Below, one piece after another: positions 55,859 through 64,000 of a stretch of 64,000 nt of DNA. The DNA is from a virus. Positions within the stretch are counted from its first letter, which is position 1, and every line of letters starts with the position of its first letter. Under the pieces are notes generated by a model. That model did not search any database. It was given only the letters and a program-made list of their open reading frames with translations, and was not told the DNA's origin. Both the position numbers and the translations under genes were made by a program. Location of the stretch: positions 1-64,000 of IMG/VR virus record IMGVR_UViG_3300032240_002045. The stretch is one strand, 5' to 3'.

Positions 55859-57573
55859 TAGCTTAAGATACCCCCAGTAAGAGTTAAGCCTATGTTGGTT
55901 GCGTAATCAGTTTTTGGGATTTCATTAACGTTACAAACAATATCCCCAACTGTTAATGCCGTAACGCCGTTTGCAATGCTTACTACGGTTGTTGAAACAT
56001 TTCCCGCAATACAAGCATATGAAAAAGTAGTTCCTGTAACAACCGTAACAACGTACGTTCCGTCAAAAGTGCTATCCACTCCAGTAACTTTAATGGTTGT
56101 TCCAACGGTTAAAGTGTGAGTAACACTTGTAGTTAAAGTTGCCACATTTGAGGTAAGAATTTTATTTGTAATATTGTAAGTTTTATCTTGGTCTGATCGA
56201 ACAAGTTTTGTAATTGCAACTCTAGAGACCCCGTCTATAGAAGCTATTGTTGTCATAACATCTTGCAAAGTAATTCTGTCGCCAAAGGCAACGTTTTCAA
56301 ATGCAAGTAACTCTGTCAAAATTGCGTTTATATCTGTTTGAACAAGAGATTGTCGGTATTGAGGTAGCACAGTGATTGATGCGTTAATAAGAACTGTTAC
56401 ATAAGAAGGTGGTTGAAATGTTATGGTCGTATTTGCTGGAATTTTGTCTGTCATATACGACGATACTGTTGTTTTAAGAGAATTAAAGATTGTGGAGGGT
56501 GTTACGCCATCTACTTGAACTCCCGAATCTCCGTAAGGAGCAAAAAATACAGTTACACTTGTGTATACATCTGCAATAGCTGTTGCTTTAGCAACTCCAG
56601 ATACTTGTACAACAAGGGACGCATAGTCTGATAAAGCTACGGCTCGGTTTAAAGTTTTAATACTTGCGGGCGCTGATACGCGAATTGAATCAGTGCTTTC
56701 CTGATCAGCTCCTCCGCTAGCAGATCCCGGAATTGATGAAGAAATGTATTTATTAAGAACTGTTAACCCTGTTGCGGAAAAGTTAGTAATGTACTTAATA
56801 GTGTTAACCGCAACATTTCCGGCAGCTCCTCCACCAATTCTATAGGTGGCTGTAATTTGAGCCGTATTTGGCGGAATACGTCCGCTAATACCGTCACCAA
56901 ACACAATGTAAGTAACACCATTACCGTTTGTGTATGTAGAAAATACTGGGTCATAGCCATTGTAATCAATAAGATACGGAACTTGGGTGTAGTTAGTGCC
57001 GCCCACTACAACTGAAATGCTTCCGTTAATAACGGAAGATTGGTTTAATTCAAAAGATTGATTTACTGTTCCGTCTGAGGTACCAATCTGCTCATCTGTA
57101 ATAGTTTGCCCTTGAGTAACCGTAACCGTAGTTGTAGTAGAACCCGCCGGTACAACGACGGCAGCATCGGTTTCAAAGATAATTTGAGTTGTAGAAGCAT
57201 TAGAAACTGCAGAAGTTGCTACTTTTGTAAGTTTAGGGACAGTAACGTTAACAGCGGATGTGTTACTAAATGTAACCGTACAGGTAGCTGCGGTTGGTTC
57301 TGTTGGCTTATACCCTAAAAGTTTTGCTAATTGAAGGACGTTTTCACGTTGGCTAGCTGTAGAGATAAATGCTTCATTTGCAGATTTATCAATATAATAA
57401 TTAAGGATATCTCCCATATAGGCAAACGTTTCAAGGATGGTCATGCCAAAATCTGCGGGATCGCGGTTTGTCCAAAGTGGGGCATAGTATGGAATTAGAT
57501 CAACTAGATCTGCGCGAAGAGATGTGTAATCTCTAGAGGTGTAATCCACCTGTGGGATGTAATTGCTTGCCAT
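55858..57573 (-). CDS. Baseplate J-like protein (gpJ)
   Basis: 571 residues. N-terminus DYTSRDYTSLRADLVDLIPYYAPLWTNRDPADFGMTILETFAYMGDILNYYIDKSANEAFI matches the baseplate J family; downstream GSASGGADQESTDSIRVSAPASIKT is the conserved second part. A C-terminal repeat module like that in the gene at 256-1554 follows. Part of the tail baseplate wedge of contractile phages. Confidence 0.88.
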   Translation of the reverse strand: MASNYIPQVDYTSRDYTSLRADLVDLIPYYAPLWTNRDPADFGMTILETFAYMGDILNYYIDKSANEAFISTASQRENVLQLAKLLGYKPTEPTAATCTVTFSNTSAVNVTVPKLTKVATSAVSNASTTQIIFETDAAVVVPAGSTTTTVTVTQGQTITDEQIGTSDGTVNQSFELNQSSVINGSISVVVGGTNYTQVPYLIDYNGYDPVFSTYTNGNGVTYIVFGDGISGRIPPNTAQITATYRIGGGAAGNVAVNTIKYITNFSATGLTVLNKYISSSIPGSASGGADQESTDSIRVSAPASIKTLNRAVALSDYASLVVQVSGVAKATAIADVYTSVTVFFAPYGDSGVQVDGVTPSTIFNSLKTTVSSYMTDKIPANTTITFQPPSYVTVLINASITVLPQYRQSLVQTDINAILTELLAFENVAFGDRITLQDVMTTIASIDGVSRVAITKLVRSDQDKTYNITNKILTSNVATLTTSVTHTLTVGTTIKVTGVDSTFDGTYVVTVVTGTTFSYACIAGNVSTTVVSIANGVTALTVGDIVCNVNEIPKTDYATNIGLTLTGGILS

Positions 57574-57980
57574 TAGTTGCTTACCTCCAAGATAACATCC
57601 CCTGATCGGCTAAGAATAGCCGTTTTAATTTGAACGCTTTGTTCATTTCTTTCTTTTTCGTACTTATATTGTACGGTAGCAATTACGTATCCGTCTGCTG
57701 GGTCTGTAGTAACGGTAACTTTTGTTAAAGTTAGGGGTTTTAACCATTGAGCAAACCCCGCTGCAACAGCTTGTTGAATAGATGATTCAGCCGTGGTTTC
57801 AGGTTCAAAAGCCGAGTTGCCGGCGGTGCTGCCAAAGGTAGGGCGCATTACGCGTTCACTCAACCTAGTCATAACTACCAAAACCACACGGTCTTGCCAA
57901 ATCTTTTTTTCATCAGTTGTATAAGACACCGCCCCCGATGAATCAAAAGAAAACGGCAAAGAGATAGCTCTTTCTGTCAT
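57573..57980 (-). CDS. Baseplate wedge protein (GPW/gp25 family)
   Basis: 135 residues; start at 57980 because its ATG overlaps the preceding stop (ATGA) and GGGGG lies ahead. Core DRVVLVVMTRLSERVMRPTFGSTAGNSAFEPETTAESSIQQAVAAGFAQWLKP and a strand-rich tail match gp25/GpW, small lysozyme-fold wedge proteins. Acts in baseplate assembly. Confidence 0.88.
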   Translation of the reverse strand: MTERAISLPFSFDSSGAVSYTTDEKKIWQDRVVLVVMTRLSERVMRPTFGSTAGNSAFEPETTAESSIQQAVAAGFAQWLKPLTLTKVTVTTDPADGYVIATVQYKYEKERNEQSVQIKTAILSRSGDVILEVSN

Positions 57981-58513
57981 GATAATACCCCCATCCATAC
58001 CGGAAAGTTAGGATCTCCGGCTATAAACATAACCCAAACTTTTTGATCTAAAGTTGGAACTCCGCGATGAGCTGTGTGCTCTTTTGCATCTGTTGAATCA
58101 TTAAAAGCAGTACCTGAAGATTCATTCCATTTTTTGGCTGTATCTGCGGCGGTTTCGTGTTTATGGTCAAGATAATATGTTGAGTCTGGGGAGTTGCCTA
58201 CATGGTTATTTGTATGAGCTAGATTTAACGTAATGCCATGAGTGTGCGCCGGACTTCCGCCACTTGCGGTTGTAACAGAGTCTGAGTGGTTAGCGTGAGC
58301 TTGGAGTAGGGCAGCCACCTCAGATGCTAAATGTTTTTTATGATTAGGGTGATCAGCATTAAAAACCACAGGTAAACATGGGTCTGCCCATTCAGTAGGG
58401 TTACTCCCAAGAACTTGTGGAACGATAAGTTTAATACGTTGTTTATTATCTGGGTCCGCGTTGTCTACGCATATCCCTAAATAAATTCCATAAAAACGTT
58501 TATCAAAAGTCAT
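57977..58513 (-). CDS. Baseplate spike protein (gp5/gpV-like OB domain)
   Basis: 178 residues. YGIYLGICVDNADPDNKQRIKLIVPQVLGSNPTEWADPCLPVV is the OB domain of central-spike proteins. The next part is His-rich (AHTHGI, LAHTNNH, LDHKHE), a repeated HxH pattern seen in spike tips that bind metal. Probably sits at the tip of the tail tube and punctures the envelope. Confidence 0.8.
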   Translation of the reverse strand: MTFDKRFYGIYLGICVDNADPDNKQRIKLIVPQVLGSNPTEWADPCLPVVFNADHPNHKKHLASEVAALLQAHANHSDSVTTASGGSPAHTHGITLNLAHTNNHVGNSPDSTYYLDHKHETAADTAKKWNESSGTAFNDSTDAKEHTAHRGVPTLDQKVWVMFIAGDPNFPVWMGVLS

Positions 58514-58515
58514 GA

Positions 58516-59853
58516 TTATGCCCCTTTCTTCAATACACGTTTAGTAATAATAGGGGATTTTTTGGTTTGAGGGATTATGTTATTAAGAGTTCGAGTTGTG
58601 CTTTTCCAAACAGGATTTGCTTGATCGCGTTTAGCCGCTGGCAACTGTTTACGGTTAGAAGATCCACCAAATGTGCCTTTACTTTGTGGGGTTGGAAAAG
58701 TAGCTGGTTTACTCAAACCTGTTTGGGGCACCACTTTTGTCTGTTTTACATTAGGAATGATTGTTCGTTTTTGCAAATAATCCGGTGAGGTAATAACCTT
58801 GTTATCTGCCCAAGAGCCGGCAATACCCAAAGAATCAGCTCCAACGGTAATAACTGTTGTATAAAGTTGTTGGTTAAGCTGCTGCTCAATAATCTTATGC
58901 TCAGTGCTAAGAACTGTCCAATACCCAGAATAAGTCGTACCGAGCCCATCTAAAAAGATTGGTAGATCTGGGCGTAGGTCTGGATTTCCCAAAACTTCAA
59001 CATAAGCACGGTATGGAAAAGTATTTCTATTCTCTGCAGCATCGGCCTCATATTGCGCGGTTTCAACGTCTTGAGCAACAATACTTGCGTCAAAATGATC
59101 AAAAATTTCAGGCTCTTGTTTACGTCTTGTTTTTGGGTTTTTAATTTGTTTTGTTATTGCCAACCTAGAGTTTGTAGTCTTATCTACACCACTAACCGCC
59201 ACCGCAGATTTTTGAGCATCTTGAAACGCCAAAGTTTCACCAATTAATGGTTTAAAAGAATAAATAGTTGACCCTTGTGGATCTGTAACCGCACGCATAA
59301 TAAATTTAGGGGCATTTTGTCGAAGATTTGTAAAATCTTCTAGCATTGGTTGAAAATAAAGTTCAGTATTTTCCGCTCGTAAAGTGTAACCAGATTGTTT
59401 TGCTAAACGAACCATAAATTCCCAATCAGTGTGGCCCGCTTGAGAAATTTGCGGGTAGACACGAGGGTGCGGTGTTGGATCGCAAACAAATGAATGTTTT
59501 GTAGCAATTTCTTTAATAACCCTGTCAGCAGTGGTATTGCTATATATTCTTTGAGAAGGCTGCCCCATAAGATAAGACGCACCAATAATTACAAGTTCTG
59601 TAAAGTTTTTTCCAGGCGTTTGGTCTGTTCGTATATGGTGAACATAGCCATAAAAGTTTCTTTTTGTGGTTGTTCCAGTAATTACAAGTTTTACAGCTGT
59701 TTTTGGTTTTATAACATCATAATCAACCCCCCAATCCCTAAATTTAACAATAGCAATTTCATGTTCAAATCGACTTTGTTTAAGGGTGGCAGAATAAACA
59801 TAATGGGGAGTTAAGTTAGTTCCAGGAAATTCTACTTGGATATGATTAAACAT
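58516..59853 (-). CDS. Baseplate hub, gpD/gp27-like (VgrG-type) protein
   Basis: 445 residues. KLVITGTTTKRNFYGYVHHIRTDQTP, LVIIGASYLMGQPSQRIYSNTTADRVIKEIATKH, then WEFMVRLAKQSGYTLRAENTELYFQP are gpD/VgrG hub features. The C-terminal tail is basic and flexible. Together with the spike at 57977-58513 it forms the tail hub. Confidence 0.8.
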   Translation of the reverse strand: MFNHIQVEFPGTNLTPHYVYSATLKQSRFEHEIAIVKFRDWGVDYDVIKPKTAVKLVITGTTTKRNFYGYVHHIRTDQTPGKNFTELVIIGASYLMGQPSQRIYSNTTADRVIKEIATKHSFVCDPTPHPRVYPQISQAGHTDWEFMVRLAKQSGYTLRAENTELYFQPMLEDFTNLRQNAPKFIMRAVTDPQGSTIYSFKPLIGETLAFQDAQKSAVAVSGVDKTTNSRLAITKQIKNPKTRRKQEPEIFDHFDASIVAQDVETAQYEADAAENRNTFPYRAYVEVLGNPDLRPDLPIFLDGLGTTYSGYWTVLSTEHKIIEQQLNQQLYTTVITVGADSLGIAGSWADNKVITSPDYLQKRTIIPNVKQTKVVPQTGLSKPATFPTPQSKGTFGGSSNRKQLPAAKRDQANPVWKSTTRTLNNIIPQTKKSPIITKRVLKKGA

Positions 59854-60127
59854 TTGGAATTCTCAACACAGTTCCAGGTGTAATATCTGTTAAGTTTGTA
59901 ATTGTAGGATTGTATTCTGGAATAATCCACCAATATCCCGGACGTTTGTAGTATTTATAGGCAATTTGATCTAAACGTTCCCCTTGTACATAAACGTGTT
60001 CCCAATACTCAACAAGGCCAAGTTGTGAAAATTCATAAAAAACAACAACATTGTCATCTTTTGTTATTTTTGTTGAAAAGTAGTCAACTGTTGAATATTC
60101 GTATCTGGAACCTTTATAAATAGCCAT
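59846..60127 (-). CDS. LysM-domain baseplate protein
   Basis: 93 residues; start at 60127 by TAATG overlap (a longer frame begins at 60163). HVYVQGERLDQIAYKYYKRPGYWWIIPEYNPTITNLTDITPGTVLRIPNV is a LysM motif with the Y-x-x-x-x-WW-x-I signature of phage LysM baseplate proteins. Connects tube and hub, possibly touching peptidoglycan. Confidence 0.85.
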   Translation of the reverse strand: MAIYKGSRYEYSTVDYFSTKITKDDNVVVFYEFSQLGLVEYWEHVYVQGERLDQIAYKYYKRPGYWWIIPEYNPTITNLTDITPGTVLRIPNV

Positions 60128-61203
60128 TATGCACCTGCTGAAATTCCTGAGCCTGAGAAGCACTCGATTGAGAAAGATACAGTAGTACGAAGTGGAATCA
60201 TTGTTTCCGTAAATGCGGTATGGTTAATTGATATATTTGAAATCCATCCCACGTAAGATAAATTGTTTTGGGCATCTGGACCCAATGAAAAAGCCAACAA
60301 AGTTGGCGATAAATAACCAACATTTGATGTTTTTTTCTGTAAAAGAGTTGTCCACTCACCTGTAGCGGTTCCAGCACCGTTAATAGCTTTAAACAAATAT
60401 TCTATATCTGCCATTGTGCCTTGTTCTAACAGTTTATTAATTTGTTCATTAAAATTGTATTTTGCTAAAGGATAACCGCTTGCATAATAAGTAGAATCAT
60501 AAATATTTGAAGCTTTTGCATAAGCAAAATCATTTGTTCTATCAAGCATAATACTTAAAGATACTGACTCTTGACCCGGAAATACTCCAGACACAACGCG
60601 CAAAGTATCAGCGTTAGAAGGCGTAATATCCATATTACGTTGTACGTTTGTGCTAATGCTCTCAGGGTTCCAAAGGAATTGAAAACCATAATTGTGGTCA
60701 ATTTGTACGCGCTTAGGTCCGGTTGTTGTGCCCGTTCCACCGCTTCTTGTTGCGTCTCCACTAGTGGTATCAACAGTGCTTACGTCTCCAGCGCCCGCAA
60801 AATACCAAATACGCCCGCGACGAAGTCCATGAAAATTTGAAGAAAACGTTTTGCCAACAACTTCTCGATCAACTATTCCGGGTCTAAGGGGTAGGCTCCA
60901 AGTATGAGGGGGAAGATTAAATTGATAACCTTCAGGTGTTATTTTACCCGTAAAAGGTTCAGCAACAGTATCCGATGAAGTAGGTTTAGCGGCAGCCAAC
61001 TTTGCTAAAGCCAAACGACGTTCCATTGCAGCATCTGATAGATAGACCGCAGAAATCGTTCCAGTACCTGTTGCCGCTGTTACAGCGTGTACATCAGTAT
61101 TTTGATCAAGGCGATTTACGCCAACAGCCGTAGCTGCGTCTGTATTTGTAGCCGAAATGGCGGAAGCGTACCCACCGTCAATTAACAATCTAGAAATAAT
61201 CAT
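60127..61203 (-). CDS. Tail protein upstream of LysM protein
   Basis: 358 residues. FQFLWNPESISTNVQRNMDITP and ISINHTAFTETMIPLRTTVSFSIECF are characteristic of contractile-tail tube-initiator/baseplate proteins in actinophages (T4 gp48/gp54-like in role). First 60 residues are flexible. Function inferred from position. Confidence 0.6.
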   Translation of the reverse strand: MIISRLLIDGGYASAISATNTDAATAVGVNRLDQNTDVHAVTAATGTGTISAVYLSDAAMERRLALAKLAAAKPTSSDTVAEPFTGKITPEGYQFNLPPHTWSLPLRPGIVDREVVGKTFSSNFHGLRRGRIWYFAGAGDVSTVDTTSGDATRSGGTGTTTGPKRVQIDHNYGFQFLWNPESISTNVQRNMDITPSNADTLRVVSGVFPGQESVSLSIMLDRTNDFAYAKASNIYDSTYYASGYPLAKYNFNEQINKLLEQGTMADIEYLFKAINGAGTATGEWTTLLQKKTSNVGYLSPTLLAFSLGPDAQNNLSYVGWISNISINHTAFTETMIPLRTTVSFSIECFSGSGISAGA

Positions 61204-63302
61204 TTAGTGGCCGCTCCCTTAATTAGTTCTTCGCTTTCCAATAAACGTTTAAATTCATCAAAAAGTTGTTGAGCATTTTTACCATCCGCGTTAATTTGAA
61301 GAGTAACTCCGCCAAGGTTATAAACTTTTCCATTATCACCAGTTGCTTTAAAACCAGCTAAACCTTTGTAGCCTGAGTTAGTTCCGCCATTTCCACCATC
61401 CCAGCTTGAAGAAAGGATTGCAGCAATAGCCGTTGTTTCATCGCCAGATTTTAAAGCGGCAATAATATTATCGTAACCTCTTGAAGCGCTGTCTTTTCCA
61501 GTTAAAGTTTTTGCGGTTGCAGATACTCCAGCTTCCCAACTTCCATAAGCTTTAACACCTGAATCAAGTTGACCTACAGCGCCCTCATCTAATTTTGTAT
61601 TAAGTGGGTTATATGCTGCACTGTTTTTCCAGTGACCGCCTTCTTTTTGTTCCCACATAACAAGTGCATCAATTGCACCTTTAGTTGGTTTAATATTTAA
61701 TTGTGTAAGAAGGGCAGAAGCAAACGCTTTTTGTCCCTTAGAAGAGTCTTTGTTACTGATGGTCATGTTACCGGCGCGAGGACCCCGTGGAGTTTGGGCT
61801 TGATACTCATATGATTGATCGGTCGCTGTTCCCTTTGGACCGCCAGCTGTCCCTGAGCCAGTTGACGGTAGAGTTCCGCCACCCACGGCTCCGGTTCCGC
61901 CCATAGGGCCAGTTTCATCAATTCCATATGCCGCAAATAGCCCTGTTCCAGCAAGAATTGCTGCTATCGCGGAATTTATTTTGCCGCCTCCAGCAATCTT
62001 TGATGCAATTACTTTTTCACCTGCTCCGCCAGCTGCTCCTAAAAACGTAACAATTGCCGCATTCATTGAGGTAAGTTTCTTTAACATACCAAGAGAGTTT
62101 TTAGTAATTGCTTCGCTCATATCAGAAATTGCATTAGCTGCTGTTGTGTATCCAGATGCACCAGCATCTTGTACACCCGCTAATTGTTTTGTAGCTGTTG
62201 AAGCGCGTCGACTTGTAGCAAGTACTGCGGTAGTTGTAGCTCCCAGTTCATTTAATTTTTCTTTAGATATAGCTTCTCCACCGGTTTCAGCTTTAAACAA
62301 AAGACCGTTAGCAACCATTTGTTTAGCCATTGGGTCATTTCCAAAATACATTTCAAGCATTGAGTCCATAGAGTTTCCTGGTTGTAAACCGATTTGCATC
62401 TCTTGTTTGCTTGGTTTTTTACCAGAGCCATAGTTAGCTGAGTAATCTCGACAAATTTTTAACCACAAATCTTGAATAATTTGATCAGGCGGTTTCATAT
62501 TGCCTTCAGCGTCGCGGATTTGAATACCGATACCGCGAAGCATATTTACATTTCGACCCTGTTGCATCGAACCGTAAGCTCGCATTGTTCCTTCAAATCC
62601 CTGTCCTGGGATGAGGTTAGATGCGCTTGCAACTCCCATAGCTACGCTATTAGCACCACCAGTTATATTAGGGCCAGATATACCCATGCTCTGTGCGGCA
62701 GCTAGCCCTCTTTGTACATCCATTGAGTTTGTAATTGTTCCTGCGCTAGCAAGACTGCCTACAGTGCCTTTCATGTTGTTGTAGGCTTGATTAGACCCAA
62801 TTTGTTTATTAAAATTGTTAAAGTAGGAAGTACGGGCCATAAGAAGTTGGCTTTCAACAGCTTCTCCTGGAGAGAACATCATTCCACTTGCTATAGACCC
62901 TGCGTATAAAGCTCCAGCCGCGGGGTTGTTTTTAATATAACTAGATAGATTAACGCCACCGCCACCGCCCGAGCCACCATTGCTTGTGTTAACGTTATTA
63001 ACTGGCGGTACGGTTGCAACAATATTTCCGCCCATAGGCTGATACGGAACCATAACTCCGCCAGCACTTTGATAATCCCTACTCCCAGCTGGAGGGGTAA
63101 ATTTAGGGTTGGCAGCTACTTGAGTGCTGCTATAGCCACCGCCGCCTCCGCCGCCTCCGCCGCCTCCGCCAGACATGCGGGAAACGCCAGAGCTTAAGCT
63201 ACTGACCCATCCTGCAGTGTCTTGCTTAAGAAGGTTCATTTGCTGGCGTACGTCAGAAAGGCCGTTCTTTATATCAACAATGACATTTTTTGGATCTGCC
63301 AT
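61200..63302 (-). CDS. Tape-measure-type tail protein with muramidase-like C-terminus
   Basis: 700 residues. Start: ADPKNVIVDIKNGLSDVRQQMNLLKQD, a Gly12 tract, then long helical/Ala-Gly regions. The C-terminal part has IKPTKGAIDALVMWEQKEGGHWKNSAAYNPLNTK ... GVKAYGSWEAGVSATAKTL, resembling a lysozyme-like/transglycosylase fold with E in EQKEGG. Follows the frameshifted chaperone-type gene, the usual position of a tape measure. At 700 residues it implies a fairly short tail. Confidence 0.75.
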   Translation of the reverse strand: MADPKNVIVDIKNGLSDVRQQMNLLKQDTAGWVSSLSSGVSRMSGGGGGGGGGGGGYSSTQVAANPKFTPPAGSRDYQSAGGVMVPYQPMGGNIVATVPPVNNVNTSNGGSGGGGGVNLSSYIKNNPAAGALYAGSIASGMMFSPGEAVESQLLMARTSYFNNFNKQIGSNQAYNNMKGTVGSLASAGTITNSMDVQRGLAAAQSMGISGPNITGGANSVAMGVASASNLIPGQGFEGTMRAYGSMQQGRNVNMLRGIGIQIRDAEGNMKPPDQIIQDLWLKICRDYSANYGSGKKPSKQEMQIGLQPGNSMDSMLEMYFGNDPMAKQMVANGLLFKAETGGEAISKEKLNELGATTTAVLATSRRASTATKQLAGVQDAGASGYTTAANAISDMSEAITKNSLGMLKKLTSMNAAIVTFLGAAGGAGEKVIASKIAGGGKINSAIAAILAGTGLFAAYGIDETGPMGGTGAVGGGTLPSTGSGTAGGPKGTATDQSYEYQAQTPRGPRAGNMTISNKDSSKGQKAFASALLTQLNIKPTKGAIDALVMWEQKEGGHWKNSAAYNPLNTKLDEGAVGQLDSGVKAYGSWEAGVSATAKTLTGKDSASRGYDNIIAALKSGDETTAIAAILSSSWDGGNGGTNSGYKGLAGFKATGDNGKVYNLGGVTLQINADGKNAQQLFDEFKRLLESEELIKGAATK
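63137..63172. repeat. GCCTCC/GCC tract encoding poly-Gly
   Basis: Roughly 12 glycine codons (GGC/GGA/GGG) in a row in the tape-measure gene; a simple-sequence tract liable to slippage and to sequencing error. Confidence 0.8.
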
Positions 63303-63305
63303 GTG

Positions 63306-63461
63306 TTACTTCCTTCCTGAGTGCCGTTGAGACCTAGATATCCAGTTAGAACGTTCTCTAACTGACAAACCGCGAATTTCCGTTAATGTCCATCCTGTAA
63401 ACATCCTAGTAAGTAACTCGTACTCATTAAGAAGTTCGTCGTAATCTGTTGCGCTATAGTC
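63306..63461 (-). CDS. +1 frameshift extension of the gp26-like gene (tail assembly chaperone-like)
   Basis: An open frame with no in-frame ATG until its middle, preceded by a stop just upstream. It reads ...DYSATDYDELLNEYELLTRMFTGWTLTEIRGLSVRERSNWISRSQRHSGRK in pieces: a W-T/x-EI ... RER-x-W signature of the downstream half of tail-assembly proteins. Best explained as +1 frameshift from 63454-64000 at TTG-TTT-CGA (63460-63468), where Phe-tRNA can slip from TTT to TTC at a slow CGA codon. It lies directly before the tape measure, as expected. A separate start at an ATT cannot be excluded. Confidence 0.6.
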   Translation of the reverse strand, partial: DYSATDYDELLNEYELLTRMFTGWTLTEIRGLSVRERSNWISRSQRHSGRK

Positions 63462-64000
63462 GAAACAAATCTGTCAAACTAAGCGGAAGATTAATATCTT
63501 CACCGCATGCCTGACAAGCTTTCTTCACCTCCCCGAGGCGTGGTCCCGGGTTACGTTTAATAATTTCGTCAAGAATTTTAGTTCGGTCAGCCATACCTAA
63601 ACTAAGAGCTGTAGTTGCTCCAGAAGATGGTCGATCGTCAATTCCTGTAATACATCCAGCTAACAAAATGGTGTTAATTTCCGCCACAGTTTTATCTGTG
63701 TTATCAACCAACTTTTTTTGAACTATACCGTTTGGAAGAATTACAGAAACAGCCCCGCTTTTAGTTAACACTTTAAAGCTTCTGTCTGCAATTGGGTCTT
63801 CTAATGTTTGTGTTGGAACGTCTTCTACAAGGTCAATTTCTGCAGTTTGAGGTTGGTTACAATTTGGACATTGAATATTAAGAGAAAGAGTTTCCCCAAA
63901 AGTTGCTCTGCGAATACCGATTAAAATTGCGTCTCGATCACCCGAAAGCAAACTATCAATGTACTCTTTAGTAACTTCTTCATTTCCAAGTTTTACAAGC
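63454..64000 (-). CDS. T4 gp26-like baseplate hub/tail assembly protein (5' end outside window)
   Basis: The frame runs off the right edge; a TTG near 63951 is probably internal because ...KLGNEEVTKEYIDSLL continues in frame upstream. Zinc pairs in CPNCNQPQ and CQACGEDI; DRDAILIGIRRATFGETLS and IPLS-like strands. Resembles T4 base-plate protein (gp26 type) as used in gp26/gp51-like pairs in other phages. Zero-frame stop at 63454 is just after TTG-TTT-CGA-CTA-TAG; see the frameshift extension. Confidence 0.62.
   Translation of the reverse strand, partial: LVKLGNEEVTKEYIDSLLSGDRDAILIGIRRATFGETLSLNIQCPNCNQPQTAEIDLVEDVPTQTLEDPIADRSFKVLTKSGAVSVILPNGIVQKKLVDNTDKTVAEINTILLAGCITGIDDRPSSGATTALSLGMADRTKILDEIIKRNPGPRLGEVKKACQACGEDINLPLSLTDLFRL

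Noticed and set aside
1-64000. Integrase, excisionase, attachment-site or lysogeny repressor search
   Set aside because: No tyrosine or serine recombinase motif seen in any frame; the MerR-type HTH at 44686 lies in the replication operon and is not evidence of lysogeny.

Overview
The window is part of the genome of a tailed bacteriophage infecting an actinobacterium. Two WhiB-type Fe-S regulators, a DUF7455-like and a DUF4192-like protein, and many small conserved actinophage-style genes point to that host group. The fairly AT-rich base composition of the structural and replication genes would fit a low-GC aquatic actinobacterium, but this is inference. The right end carries a baseplate set of contractile-tail type (gp26-like, tape measure with a muramidase-like end, LysM, gpD/gp27, gp5 spike, gp25, gpJ, gpI), so the virion is most likely a myovirus. 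No integrase or immunity repressor was recognised.

Layout, left to right. (i) Position 1-205: the 3' end of a WhiB gene on the plus strand, closed by a strong terminator. (ii) 0.25-15.5 kb, minus strand: fibre-like virion proteins (256-1554, 4582-5721, 5729-6478); a glycosyltransferase, a DUF6065-like protein and a 2OG-Fe(II) hydroxylase between two of them; the lysis cassette (CHAP endolysin plus two membrane proteins); a 987-residue secreted PA14/proline-rich protein; and a dense train of small basic proteins. (iii) 15.57-24.82 kb, plus strand: by eye a more GC-rich island of small accessory genes (HNH nuclease, ArdC-like antirestriction protein, DUF4192-like, Api92/DUF1281-like, zinc-knuckle microproteins). 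Its intergenic gaps repeat one plan of terminator, promoter-like cassette, conserved motifs and a GATAGGA Shine-Dalgarno. The gap near 18.0 kb has two perfect DnaA boxes. (iv) 24.99-53.3 kb, minus strand: nucleotide and DNA metabolism (B12-dependent ribonucleotide reductase, dNMP kinase, RecA, family A polymerase, SSB-like protein, primase, DnaB, DnaC-like loader, initiator-like winged-helix protein, SNF2 helicase, three resolvase or Cas4-type nucleases), Hsp20, a SpoVS-like protein, one tRNA-Asn and a block of repetitive low-complexity proteins. (v) 53.3-64 kb, minus strand: the tail and baseplate operon.

Genes are tightly packed, with many ATGA or TAATG overlaps. I used these to correct starts and to find genes under 60 codons (for example 6543-6704, 13994-14119, 17786-17890, 19121-19207, 21027-21110, 22903-23040, 36965-37135, 37355-37525, 45600-45743). 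The leads most worth following are: the hydroxylase plus GlcNAc-transferase pair beside a fibre with Pro-Gly-Phe repeats; the repeated regulatory architecture of the plus-strand island, including 3' hairpins whose loops are complementary to the island's own Shine-Dalgarno sequences; the DnaA-box/17-mer element; and a probable +1 frameshift just upstream of the tape-measure gene.
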